29,683 nt of DNA, from IMG/VR virus record IMGVR_UViG_3300034068_000089, positions 1-29,683 of that record. One strand, 5' to 3'. The stretch's first letter is position 1. The number at the start of each line of letters is the position of its first letter. A model generated the notes under the pieces. It did no database searches. It saw nothing but the letters and a program-made list of their open reading frames with translations, and was not told the origin of the DNA. Below, piece by piece: positions 21,948 through 29,308 of this stretch. The DNA is from a virus. A program made the translations under genes and the position numbers.

Positions 21948-22381
21948 TCTGCAAGTTTTTTCTTAACGTCTTTTGCTTGGATAATCAACTTTACAATCTT
22001 ACTAATAAATGAATATCCTTTTACTTTCTCAAATGATTCATCCATACTTTTTACCTCAATTGATATAAGCATTAAAGCAATTAATTTTGTAGCTAAATAA
22101 TCAACGCTTATAACTTCTTTTGTCAAATAATTAATTATAAAAAAATCAGAAGCATAAACTAACATAATAGCACCAACGTAACTCATCAATTTAGGTACGA
22201 ATCCGTGACGGAATGTCTTTGAGTTTACTTTCTCTTTTAACTTACTCGCTTTCCAGACTCCAAAAGCAGTGTCTAAAATAGTAGATAATGCTACCAGTAT
22301 TATAATACCTTTAATCGGTGCAAAGAATACAACTAATACCTTTAAAAGAATGGTTAAATTTGATGCTATTATTTTAATCAT
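21944..22381 (-). CDS. Holin, phage_holin_4-like (145 aa)
   Basis: Forms the membrane lesion that releases the endolysin. Hydrophobic spans at about 12-36 and 66-86, with a possible third at 93-109. The pattern D37..F40-G41-VWKASK...S54..FRHG60..K64 follows the phage_holin_4 signature. Basic C-terminus. ATGA overlaps on both sides with connector and spanin genes. It is encoded directly after the head genes, so lysis is made from the same message as the capsid. Confidence 0.8.
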   Translation of the reverse strand: MIKIIASNLTILLKVLVVFFAPIKGIIILVALSTILDTAFGVWKASKLKEKVNSKTFRHGFVPKLMSYVGAIMLVYASDFFIINYLTKEVISVDYLATKLIALMLISIEVKSMDESFEKVKGYSFISKIVKLIIQAKDVKKKLAE

Positions 22382-22887
22382 ATTACCATAATTGAATCAG
22401 TGTAACCATTATCTGGATTGTGCGTTGGTCGAATGTCGCTATCCTTATTCAATACGCTTGTAAAGTTTGCAAACAAATCTTTATTTGTATGTAAATAGTT
22501 AACCAAACGAGCCTCGTAAAAAGATGCCTTTTGCCCGTAGTGGTCTTGTGCAAAAGCAACCTCTTGTTGACTAACTGAATTAGAATAGTCGCCATTCTGT
22601 AATTGTAGACCTTTATTTTTAAGTTGGTAAGACAAACCAAAGACCGCATCTTCAGCACTTCTCCACGCAACAATTGGTTGAATATATGTTACAAGAATTT
22701 CCTCGTTTGCTGACAATGTTTGTGCGTTGTACTTTGATAAAATATCATTGTAGAAATACGTTCCAAGAATTGGTTGTATTCTCAAATCTGATTGAGTCTT
22801 AATATAAGGCACAATATCGTTAACATCACAATTTGCAGTTATCGGTGTTTGTGTTTTTAAATAGTTCTCAGTTATAAAATATATCAT
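22378..22887 (-). CDS. Head-tail connector-like protein (169 aa)
   Basis: Probable ring protein below the portal. The sequence is helical, starting MIYFITENYLKTQTPITANCDVNDIVPYIKTQSDLRIQPILGTYFYND, the form of gp6-like/DUF6712-type connectors of Bacteroidota phages as I recall them. The helix with YIQPIVAWRSAEDAV is central to that pattern. ATGA overlap with portal upstream. Adjacent lysis genes follow at once. Confidence 0.65.
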   Translation of the reverse strand: MIYFITENYLKTQTPITANCDVNDIVPYIKTQSDLRIQPILGTYFYNDILSKYNAQTLSANEEILVTYIQPIVAWRSAEDAVFGLSYQLKNKGLQLQNGDYSNSVSQQEVAFAQDHYGQKASFYEARLVNYLHTNKDLFANFTSVLNKDSDIRPTHNPDNGYTDSIMVI

Positions 22888-24233
22888 AGTGTCGGTGTTG
22901 TTGTTGCGTTATCAATTGCTTCTTGTGCTATCTGTGATTTTGTTTTGTCGCCATCTGCTACCGGTGGTAATGAAGCTAAAGCACGTATCTCATTTTCAGT
23001 CATTGACTCAAGTACTTTTGTAGCAACTAAAGGCGACATAGTATTCAAAGCGTCTTGTGTTTTACTTGCATCTCCATCTACTTCTACAATTGTTTCATTA
23101 ACGATTTGGTAGTTGTTTATTACAAGTTCAGCCTTAACTTTTGCAATTGCTAAAATTTCGTTAACTATGTCTTCAATGATTTGACGCATTGGAATAATAG
23201 TATTTTTCTCGAAAATTACATACGCTTGTTTAATGTCAGAACCAGAACCAAGTTTTCCACTTACTCTAATTCCCATTAATATTGGGTCTATTGTATGTGC
23301 TTGGCAAATCTTACTATCAATTGATTCAGTAGTTACTTGAAAGACGTTGTCTAAGTTGTTTGTTGGTATTGACTCAATCGTTGGTAGTTGTTCTTTATTG
23401 TTAGCAAAGAATGCAACCGCTTTACCAGCATTTTGAGCACCTTTAGCACGTTCAATGGTATCTTTAATAGCTTTCTTTTCTTCTTCTCCTTGTGGTTTCT
23501 TAGGAAACATCATAGCAAAAGATGGGAAGATTGAGTTTAAGATGTTTGACTTTTGTAAATACGACATTTCGCCATCTAAAAACGCCCAATTAAAAGCACT
23601 TGTGTAGCTTGGTAGTGGATAAATGTCTTGTCCTACTTGATGATTCTCGTAAACAAACAATTGCTCTGTATCTTTGCAATGTTTTGAGTAGCGTTTAATG
23701 GTTCTAATTTCAATTTGACTCCACCAATCGTCACAAATAAAGTAGTTTTCTCCATCTTTATCTCGTCTTACTTTCTCAGAACCTATTGATTTGACTCCTA
23801 CTAAGTCGCCTAAACTATTGAAACGTAAAATAAAGTACTTTCTATTGTGCAATAATACGTCTTTTGTGATTGTGTGTAAAGACTTTTTTAAGTTTAAACG
23901 TCTTTCAATTGAGTAAACCTCTACTTTATCCACTGCCGTAGCATTTTCATCTACTTTTAACTCGTAACCTCCACCGATAATAGCATTAGTTTTAAAGTCA
24001 ATAATAGACGAATGCAGTGGACTGGTATAATAAAGTTGATTAATCATTTGCGGATAAAGATTGTCGTCTCCAAATCTGATGTATCCATTAGTTTGTTGCC
24101 TTGCGTTTACATACGGAAGACTTAAATTACCACCTTTAACTTTTAAAAATGGTGTTGAGAAAGATTGATAGCTTGACGTTTCAGTCATCTCTACGCTTGT
24201 ACTCTTTCCAATGTTGAATCCAAATAATTTCAT
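22884..24233 (-). CDS. Portal protein (449 aa)
   Basis: Dodecameric ring at the DNA entry vertex. The N-terminal NGYIRFGDDNLYPQMINQLYYTSPLHSSIIDFKTNAIIGGGYEL (about 49-92) is a typical portal start, followed by the stem-and-wing region with WAFLDGEMSYLQKSNILNSIFPSFAMMF and QAHTIDPILMGIRVSG. The C-terminal part is helical and ends in a Thr/Asp-rich tail. Length fits siphophage portals. Coupled by ATGA to the neighbours on both sides. Confidence 0.88.
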   Translation of the reverse strand: MKLFGFNIGKSTSVEMTETSSYQSFSTPFLKVKGGNLSLPYVNARQQTNGYIRFGDDNLYPQMINQLYYTSPLHSSIIDFKTNAIIGGGYELKVDENATAVDKVEVYSIERRLNLKKSLHTITKDVLLHNRKYFILRFNSLGDLVGVKSIGSEKVRRDKDGENYFICDDWWSQIEIRTIKRYSKHCKDTEQLFVYENHQVGQDIYPLPSYTSAFNWAFLDGEMSYLQKSNILNSIFPSFAMMFPKKPQGEEEKKAIKDTIERAKGAQNAGKAVAFFANNKEQLPTIESIPTNNLDNVFQVTTESIDSKICQAHTIDPILMGIRVSGKLGSGSDIKQAYVIFEKNTIIPMRQIIEDIVNEILAIAKVKAELVINNYQIVNETIVEVDGDASKTQDALNTMSPLVATKVLESMTENEIRALASLPPVADGDKTKSQIAQEAIDNATTTPTL

Positions 24234-24565
24234 TCGTAAATTGAGTTTATTACTACTCCACTGACAACCATTCGCCCTTCTTCAACCGCTATCAAGCCAG
24301 TTTCATCGTTAGGTAAGGTTTCACTTTCATAGATTGTATATGTATATTGCCCAATGCTAAACGAATCGCTTGTCGTTTCATCCATTAGGAATAAGTTATA
24401 TCTGTTTGTATGTTCTGAAATGTCAGTACCAACCCATAAAATTGGGTCGCTCGCTTTGTTGTACTCATTTTGAAACACGAATAAATAATAAGGATTGCTT
24501 ATTGTAGTCGACTCCGATAAAGTCAAACATATTTTATTCTCTTGATTTTTTTCTATGTAAATCAT
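24230..24565 (-). CDS. Hypothetical virion-region protein (111 aa)
   Basis: Beta-rich protein (MIYIEKNQENKICLTLSES, then NPYYLFVFQNEYN and GQYTYTIYESETLP). The repeated strand pattern suggests a small Ig-like or beta-sandwich domain, fitting a head decoration or neck protein. First gene after the tail-tube terminator and coupled to portal by ATGA. I do not recognise a family. Confidence 0.55.
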   Translation of the reverse strand: MIYIEKNQENKICLTLSESTTISNPYYLFVFQNEYNKASDPILWVGTDISEHTNRYNLFLMDETTSDSFSIGQYTYTIYESETLPNDETGLIAVEEGRMVVSGVVINSIYE

Positions 24566-24601
24566 AACTATATTGTTGTAAATTACAAATATGTTTAAAA
24601 C

Positions 24602-24629
24602 AAAAAACCCCCACCAATAAAGATGAGGG
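24602..24629 (-). terminator. Terminator after the tail-tube gene
   Basis: On the minus strand CCCTCATC, loop TTTATT, GGTGGGGG, then T6. Eight pairs with two G-U that are pairs only in the leftward RNA. It lies 24 bases past the tail-tube stop. Confidence 0.75.
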
Positions 24630-24652
24630 AATTTTAAAAGTGCTAAAAGAAA

Positions 24653-25162
24653 TTATGCAACGATACCAGCAATGATATCTGCGTCTACTTCTTTTGCTAA
24701 GTATAAATTTTCAGCTAAGAAAACAACAGAGTAAGAAGAACCATCTGCTTTAGCAGTTCCAGAACCTTCAGTTACTGCACTCAATTGAGCGTTTGGAAAA
24801 TACCAATACTTCTCATTTGCATCTTTAACGATTATAGCAAGGTCACGTTGTCCTTCTCCTAAGATTTTCAATGAGCGAGATTTTGAAGCCTCACGTCTGC
24901 TGAACATTAATGTAATAGTAGCAGTAACGAATTGAGAACCTTTCACTAAGTCGTTTGCTTCTTCTTCTGTATAGTTACCAGAATTTCTTCTGATTTCAAA
25001 AGGTATAAAGTCTGGAGAACAAGTGATAGCGTCAATCGTCCAAGTCGCAGATGTTTCTGTAATTGCAGTTACATTTGCTTGGTCGTTGATATACACAGCA
25101 GTAATTCCACCAATGTTTCCATCACATCCTTTTGTTATTGTTGTAAGTGTTGTACAAGACAT
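24653..25162 (-). CDS. Probable major tail-tube protein (169 aa)
   Basis: The sequence starts MSCTTLTTITKGCDGNIGGI and is followed by a beta-sandwich pattern with SKSRSLKILGEGQRDLAIIVKDANEKYWYFPNAQL and a small-residue end (DADIIAGIVA). This is the form of tail-tube proteins I associate with Bacteroidota siphophages. It is flanked by intrinsic terminators on both sides and so forms its own transcript segment, as expected for a high-copy protein. Its place between capsid and portal genes is unusual. A head decoration protein is an alternative. Confidence 0.65.
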   Translation of the reverse strand: MSCTTLTTITKGCDGNIGGITAVYINDQANVTAITETSATWTIDAITCSPDFIPFEIRRNSGNYTEEEANDLVKGSQFVTATITLMFSRREASKSRSLKILGEGQRDLAIIVKDANEKYWYFPNAQLSAVTEGSGTAKADGSSYSVVFLAENLYLAKEVDADIIAGIVA

Positions 25163-25173
25163 ATTTTTAAATA

Positions 25174-25205
25174 TAAAAAAAGGGCGGTGTATATTGCACC
25201 ACCCT
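25174..25205 (-). terminator. Terminator after the major capsid gene
   Basis: On the minus strand AGGGTGGTG, 7-base loop CAATATA, CACCGCCCT, then T7. Nine pairs, one G-U that is a pair only in the leftward RNA. Strong intrinsic terminator 20 bases past the capsid stop. Confidence 0.87.
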
Positions 25206-25225
25206 CTTTAGTTAGTAATTAATTC

Positions 25226-26143
25226 TTATGAGTAAAGAACGATTTCTGTTGGGTTAACATAAGCAAAACCAACTTTCAAATTCGCACGAGTACGTAAGTA
25301 AGGTTCAGCAACCGTGTCAGACAAGTTAACTGCTTTCAATGCTTTACCATCTCCTTCTCCGTCAAATGCGTAGATTAAGTTGTTTTTCAAAGTTAAGACC
25401 ATGTGATTGTTTGGCATACCTTCAGCAACTACAACTTTAATTCCTAAGAATGTTAAAGCTAAAGGAGTTGTGATATATGTTTGAGTGTTACCAGATGCAG
25501 TAGCTAATTCTAAAGCGTTTGCAACGTTAGAAGCAACATACAATCTTAAATCTGCTTTTTTACGGCTGATTGTTGCTGGTGCAGCAGCTAATACTTTAAC
25601 GATTTCAGCGATAACATTTGAAGATGTGATAGTCGCTTTAGCAACGTCAACAACTCCACCATCAGCTTTCAATTTTTTGATGTAACCATCACACAAAGCC
25701 AAAGTTTCGTTTGTGCTTGTAGTGTCACCTTGCCAACGGATGTACTCAACAGACTCTTGAATTTGTTTAGCCATCTCATCCCAGTAGTAAGACATAAAAG
25801 AAGCAACAGAGAAATCTCCGTTAGAACCTTGTGCCATTTGTAAAGCTAAGAAAGACTGCTCTAAATCGAACTGACATAATTGAGCCATAGCAGATAAAGA
25901 ACAAACATCGATATCAACTGCGTCTAAAGCGTCAGTTGGTGCAGAAAAGTTACAAGTTGCTGGTTGTAAGATGTTACCAAAAGTAACGTTTGCCAATTTA
26001 GTAGCAGACTTAATGCCCGGCAATGAACGATAGTTGTCTACGATGTCTTCAGAGATGTAAGAACGACCATAGAACTCATTAGGGTTAGGACATAACAAAG
26101 CGTTTGTTTCGATGTCCAAATCAAATTTAAGATTTCTTTCCAT
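25226..26143 (-). CDS. Major capsid protein (305 aa)
   Basis: Probable HK97-fold capsid subunit. The length of 305 aa and the succession of N-terminal arm, long helix (DEMAKQIQESVEYIRWQGD), Ala-rich domain (ADLRLYVASNVANALELATA) and C-terminal strand set (LRTRANLKVGFAYVNPTEIVLYS) fit. It follows the protease/scaffold gene by three bases, as in HK97-like head modules, and is followed by a strong terminator. Codon use is more GC-rich at third positions than in the early genes, as expected for high expression. Confidence 0.87.
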   Translation of the reverse strand: MERNLKFDLDIETNALLCPNPNEFYGRSYISEDIVDNYRSLPGIKSATKLANVTFGNILQPATCNFSAPTDALDAVDIDVCSLSAMAQLCQFDLEQSFLALQMAQGSNGDFSVASFMSYYWDEMAKQIQESVEYIRWQGDTTSTNETLALCDGYIKKLKADGGVVDVAKATITSSNVIAEIVKVLAAAPATISRKKADLRLYVASNVANALELATASGNTQTYITTPLALTFLGIKVVVAEGMPNNHMVLTLKNNLIYAFDGEGDGKALKAVNLSDTVAEPYLRTRANLKVGFAYVNPTEIVLYS

Positions 26144-26146
26144 TTT

Positions 26147-27124
26147 TTATTTGTTTAAAAATGCGTTTCTAAACGCAGTGAATTTAGCGTGAGCAGTTAA
26201 TTTAGTTTCAACAACTTCTTCTTCCGTTGGCTCAACTTCAACTTCTAAAGAGTTTTTTAAGTCTGCAATAACTTGCAATACTTCGTTAATTTTTTCGTCA
26301 ATTAAAGGCATAACGATAGATGTGATAGCTTCCGTATCCATAGCTGGGTCAATTGCCATTGCAACTTCTTCCTCAATTACTTCTTCTTCAACAACTTCTT
26401 CCATAGCTACTTCTTCTTCGACTGGCTCATCCGTTGCTGGCTCATTTGCCATTGCAACTTCTTCCGCCATTTCCACATCTTTCACTTCGATAACTTCTCC
26501 GTCTTTTACAACGTAGATTTTACCTTCGATTAAATGTTCTCCGTCTGGTAGATTCATACTATATTTGTTTTGTGATTGCAATTTTGTATCTTCCAACTTC
26601 ATACCTAAAAACCCCTCAATTGAAAAACCTACTTGACCGCTTTCAACTAACTTAGTGTAGTATGCTTTGTCAGTAATTTGTGCAGTCAACATCAATGTAC
26701 CTTTTGGTACGCTAATACCATAAGAAGAAAGTGACTTGTCTTCCATTGGGTTTTCAACTATCCACGCTTCAAGAATGTACGCTGGTACTTCTTTGCTTTT
26801 ATCGTGTTCTAAATTGAAAAGATTTTTGTTGTTTAAATTTAACATAAACTCGGAAAAGATATTCTCAATTTCTTGCTCAGTAAATTCAACAAAGTACTCC
26901 TCGCCATCGTCATTTCTGTAAATCTCCATAGGAATCATTGCTGGTGCAACAATTCTCATCTTTGGCTCATCTGCAAAATGAAAAACTTGGTTAGAGTTGA
27001 ATGCCATTCCTTTAATTTTAACGGCTGGTTTTGAAGTGAAAGCGACTTGCTCAATTCCTAACTCATTACCTTCAGAATACTCTGGGTCAATAGTTATTTT
27101 ATAAATTGGTAAATCTGTATTCAT
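26147..27124 (-). CDS. XkdF-like prohead protease fused to a scaffolding domain (325 aa)
   Basis: N-terminal half (about 1-180) looks like the XkdF-type serine protease: candidate catalytic H107 in NLFNLEHDK and S168 in VGFSIEGF, spaced as in S78-type proteases. The second half is scaffold-like: a Glu/Val/Ala-rich repeated stretch (about 217-275, VEEEVAMEEV type) followed by a C-terminal helix (277-325) for capsid binding. It is directly upstream of the capsid gene. It starts next to a 10-bp palindrome and back-to-back with the chaperone promoter; I find no consensus promoter for the leftward direction. Confidence 0.78.
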   Translation of the reverse strand: MNTDLPIYKITIDPEYSEGNELGIEQVAFTSKPAVKIKGMAFNSNQVFHFADEPKMRIVAPAMIPMEIYRNDDGEEYFVEFTEQEIENIFSEFMLNLNNKNLFNLEHDKSKEVPAYILEAWIVENPMEDKSLSSYGISVPKGTLMLTAQITDKAYYTKLVESGQVGFSIEGFLGMKLEDTKLQSQNKYSMNLPDGEHLIEGKIYVVKDGEVIEVKDVEMAEEVAMANEPATDEPVEEEVAMEEVVEEEVIEEEVAMAIDPAMDTEAITSIVMPLIDEKINEVLQVIADLKNSLEVEVEPTEEEVVETKLTAHAKFTAFRNAFLNK

Positions 27125-27125
27125 A

Positions 27126-27135
27126 ACAATATTGT
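27126..27135. promoter_or_regulatory. 10-bp palindrome at the divergent start region
   Basis: ACAATATTGT is a perfect palindrome one base upstream of the protease start codon and eight bases upstream of the rightward -33 box. It could be an operator serving both directions. Chance occurrence in AT-rich DNA is possible. Confidence 0.3.
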
Positions 27136-27142
27136 CTTATAA

Positions 27143-27172
27143 TTGTTAAGTGTTTAAAAATTTGTATATTTG
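27143..27172 (+). promoter_or_regulatory. Rightward promoter of the chaperone pair
   Basis: TTG (27143-27145), 19-base spacer, TATATTTG (27165-27172) on the plus strand: exact Bacteroidota form. The ATG follows 13 bases after the -7 box, so the untranslated leader is only a few bases long. Confidence 0.85.
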
Positions 27173-27185
27173 AAGAAAAAAACGT

Positions 27186-27734
27186 ATGGTAAAAATTAAA
27201 GAATTTGATGTTAAGAACGAAATCAATGAATTCACAATTGAGCAGTTCGAGAATGTTTCTCGCATTTTAAATGATGAGGATGTAGAAAAGTTTGAACGTT
27301 GGACTAACCTTTTAATTTATTTAGGTGTACCAGAATCCGAAGTTTACGATTTGGAGTTTAGCGAGTTTGTGGAATATATTAAGATATTCTCAGACACTAA
27401 GGTTAAACCATCAAACGAGTTTTGCAAAGTGATTGAGTTAGATGGATATACTTATACATCACACGAAGACGAATTGAAAATCTCAGTACGTGAAATGAAA
27501 ATGATTGAAAAGCAAGTATCTAACCATCCACACAATTACATTAGTTACTTGATGTCTGTATTGTTTAAGCGTAACGACTTAACTAAAGCTGAACACTACG
27601 CAGACGCACACATCAAACAGAAAGCTAAATTGTTTAGTTCACTTTCTGCTGAACTTGCTATTCCTTATGCTACGTTTATTGGTTTAAAATTATCTAACAG
27701 ACTACAAAATGCACCTACCGAAGTCGTGGAATAA
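27186..27734 (+). CDS. Tail-assembly-chaperone-like protein 1 (182 aa)
   Basis: One of only two rightward genes. The segment EFTIEQFENVSRIL..., then VYDLEFSEFVEYIKIF, and a second half with LKISVREMKMIEKQVSNHPHNYISYLMSVLF follow the pattern of chaperones that coat the tape measure in Bacteroidota phages. It is clearly paralogous to the next gene (shared (I/V)EQF and VYDL(E/D)F..(E)..IK). ATG 27186 lies 13 bases after a consensus promoter. Chaperone is inferred from the paralogue pair and the neighbouring neck and tape-measure genes. Confidence 0.6.
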   Translation: MVKIKEFDVKNEINEFTIEQFENVSRILNDEDVEKFERWTNLLIYLGVPESEVYDLEFSEFVEYIKIFSDTKVKPSNEFCKVIELDGYTYTSHEDELKISVREMKMIEKQVSNHPHNYISYLMSVLFKRNDLTKAEHYADAHIKQKAKLFSSLSAELAIPYATFIGLKLSNRLQNAPTEVVE

Positions 27735-28440
27735 CGTAAGTGTAGAACAATTTATGGAATTGAAAGGGTTACAAGTTGACTCTTTCGATTCTATATTTGA
27801 TTTTCACGTTGAAGCAATAAGCATCTTATCCGATACTGACATAAATGATGTTTACGATTTGGATTTTGACGAGTTAACGGAACTAATAAAAGAAATTAAC
27901 TTCATAAATCGTGACCCAAATAAACCAGTAAATCGGATTATTTCCGATTTGCACTACATAGGTTTACAACATTTAAAAGTTGGAGAGTTTATAGACTTAG
28001 AACACTACTTTACTAACAACTATTACGCACATTTATCGGATATTTGTAGCGTTGTTTACAGAAAGAAACGTTTTGACGAGTGGGATAATGAAGTAATTGA
28101 GCCGTATGAGTACGATATTGAGCAAAGAAAACAACTATTTAAAGATGTAAAATGTACCGATGTGTTTGGAATAGTGCAAGAGTATATCAAATTCCGTGAA
28201 AACTTTATGGAAGTTTATATCAATCTATTCCAAGAACCAGCAACTGACGAAATTGAAGACGATTTGACCGATGAGGAAAAGGAAGAAATTAAGAAAGAAG
28301 ACAATCTAAATAAATGGTCGTGGGAGAAAACTCTTTATATCTTAGCAAATGAGGACATAACCAAAATTGACGATGTCCTTAATATGAATCTTATCTTTGC
28401 TTTTAATATGCTATCAATGAAGACTGAGTTGCAACTTTAA
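27709..28440 (+). CDS. Tail-assembly-chaperone-like protein 2 (243 aa)
   Basis: Begins 26 bases inside gene 1 in the +1 frame, so it is a separate overlapping gene and not a lambda G/GT-type -1 frameshift product. NVSVEQFMELKGL and DINDVYDLDFDELTELIKEI repeat the pattern of protein 1; LKVGEFIDLEHYFTNNYYAHLSDICSVVYRKK is a second conserved block. An acidic stretch (TDEIEDDLTDEEKEEIKKED, about 177-196) precedes a helical end. The stop overlaps the stop of the convergent 142-residue gene by two bases, with no terminator between. Confidence 0.6.
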   Translation: MHLPKSWNNVSVEQFMELKGLQVDSFDSIFDFHVEAISILSDTDINDVYDLDFDELTELIKEINFINRDPNKPVNRIISDLHYIGLQHLKVGEFIDLEHYFTNNYYAHLSDICSVVYRKKRFDEWDNEVIEPYEYDIEQRKQLFKDVKCTDVFGIVQEYIKFRENFMEVYINLFQEPATDEIEDDLTDEEKEEIKKEDNLNKWSWEKTLYILANEDITKIDDVLNMNLIFAFNMLSMKTELQL

Positions 28441-28865
28441 AAGAATGCCGTTGTCGGTGCAGTAGGTAAATTTGAATACGGCGAATCAATCCAATTAAAC
28501 TTAATTGATACCATAGGGTTATTTAAAATCTTAGCCATTTCAAGAATTGGGTATTTTTCAAACTGCCACGCAATATATTCTTGTGTTACCTCTGCAAGTA
28601 TATCTTTTACGTCTCCACGTTGTAACCATTTGTCAGTAATTGAATAAGGTGGTATTCCTCTACTCGTTCCCTCATCTAAAAACAAATAGTAAAACATTGC
28701 GTTAATAGTAATGTTGATTTTATTCAACTCATCTCCAGTCATTGCAGATATACGAATTGAATCGTATAAAGTTCCAAAATCTATAAGACCTAAATCTCTA
28801 ATCTCTTTTTGCAAAGACCTTGCTAACTTATTACGTGTAGCATATTTTACTTTAAATGTTGCCAT
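28437..28865 (-). CDS. Neck/tail-completion protein, HK97 gp10-like (142 aa)
   Basis: The segment ATRNKLARSLQKEIRDLGLIDFGTLYDSIRISAM and the YYLFLDEGTSRGIPPYSITDKWLQ block (about 58-82) match the pattern of HK97-gp10-type proteins (helix, then YxxxxExGT..GxPP). Such proteins join head and tail. It starts in a TAATG overlap with the 147-residue gene. It is convergent with chaperone 2. Confidence 0.7.
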   Translation of the reverse strand: MATFKVKYATRNKLARSLQKEIRDLGLIDFGTLYDSIRISAMTGDELNKINITINAMFYYLFLDEGTSRGIPPYSITDKWLQRGDVKDILAEVTQEYIAWQFEKYPILEMAKILNNPMVSIKFNWIDSPYSNLPTAPTTAFF

Positions 28866-29308
28866 TAGTTCGGTATTTCAATTGGTATAACACACTCTGG
28901 TAGATTTGCAATTTCAAATGTAATAGTCATTACCCATCCAGCACAATAATCTAAATCAAAGTTATTCAATGGTGTTGTGTTCATTGGGCTAATTACGTCA
29001 ATGCTTAAATCTTGACCATCGTAAAAGTACAAATAAAAATCGTTAAGTATCAATTCAGTATCTGATAAAATTACGTTTATATTTTGTCGGTCTTTTTGAA
29101 TTATATCCAAGCAATAAACATCAAAGTTAAATTGTCTTGTGTTAAGTCCAGCACTTGTTGAAGTTGGTACTGCGTAAACAATAGGATACTTCTCGTCTTT
29201 AGTAGCGAAGTTTGGCATCTGTTCTTTGAAGTCCGAACCGAATTTTTTAACTTGTAAATGTGCGTCACAAAACGCAGTCATCTTATTTATAATTGTTTGG
29301 TAACTCAT
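28865..29308 (-). CDS. Tail-terminator-like protein (147 aa)
   Basis: Alpha-beta protein: an N-terminal helix (INKMTAFCDAHLQVKKFGSDF), a KYPIVYAVPTSTSAG strand, FNFDVYCLDIIQKDRQNINVILSDTELILNDFYLYF, then strands with AGWVMTITFEI. This resembles tail-terminator/minor-tail-U folds that cap the tail tube. It is coupled to the tape measure (ATGA) and to the gp10-like gene (TAATG). The assignment is by pattern and position only. Confidence 0.6.
   Translation of the reverse strand: MSYQTIINKMTAFCDAHLQVKKFGSDFKEQMPNFATKDEKYPIVYAVPTSTSAGLNTRQFNFDVYCLDIIQKDRQNINVILSDTELILNDFYLYFYDGQDLSIDVISPMNTTPLNNFDLDYCAGWVMTITFEIANLPECVIPIEIPN

Noticed and set aside
22449-22673. Leftward 74-codon frame inside the connector gene
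   Set aside because: Out-of-frame shadow of the well-supported connector gene with no start signal of its own.
24566-24600. Promoter between the tail tube and the 111-aa gene (CATATTTG)
   Set aside because: The -7 box has a mismatch (CA for TA) and no TTG at the expected spacing.
26322-26516. Rightward frame of Ser/Thr/Ala repeats
   Set aside because: Shadow of the Glu/Val-rich scaffold region of the protease gene on the other strand.
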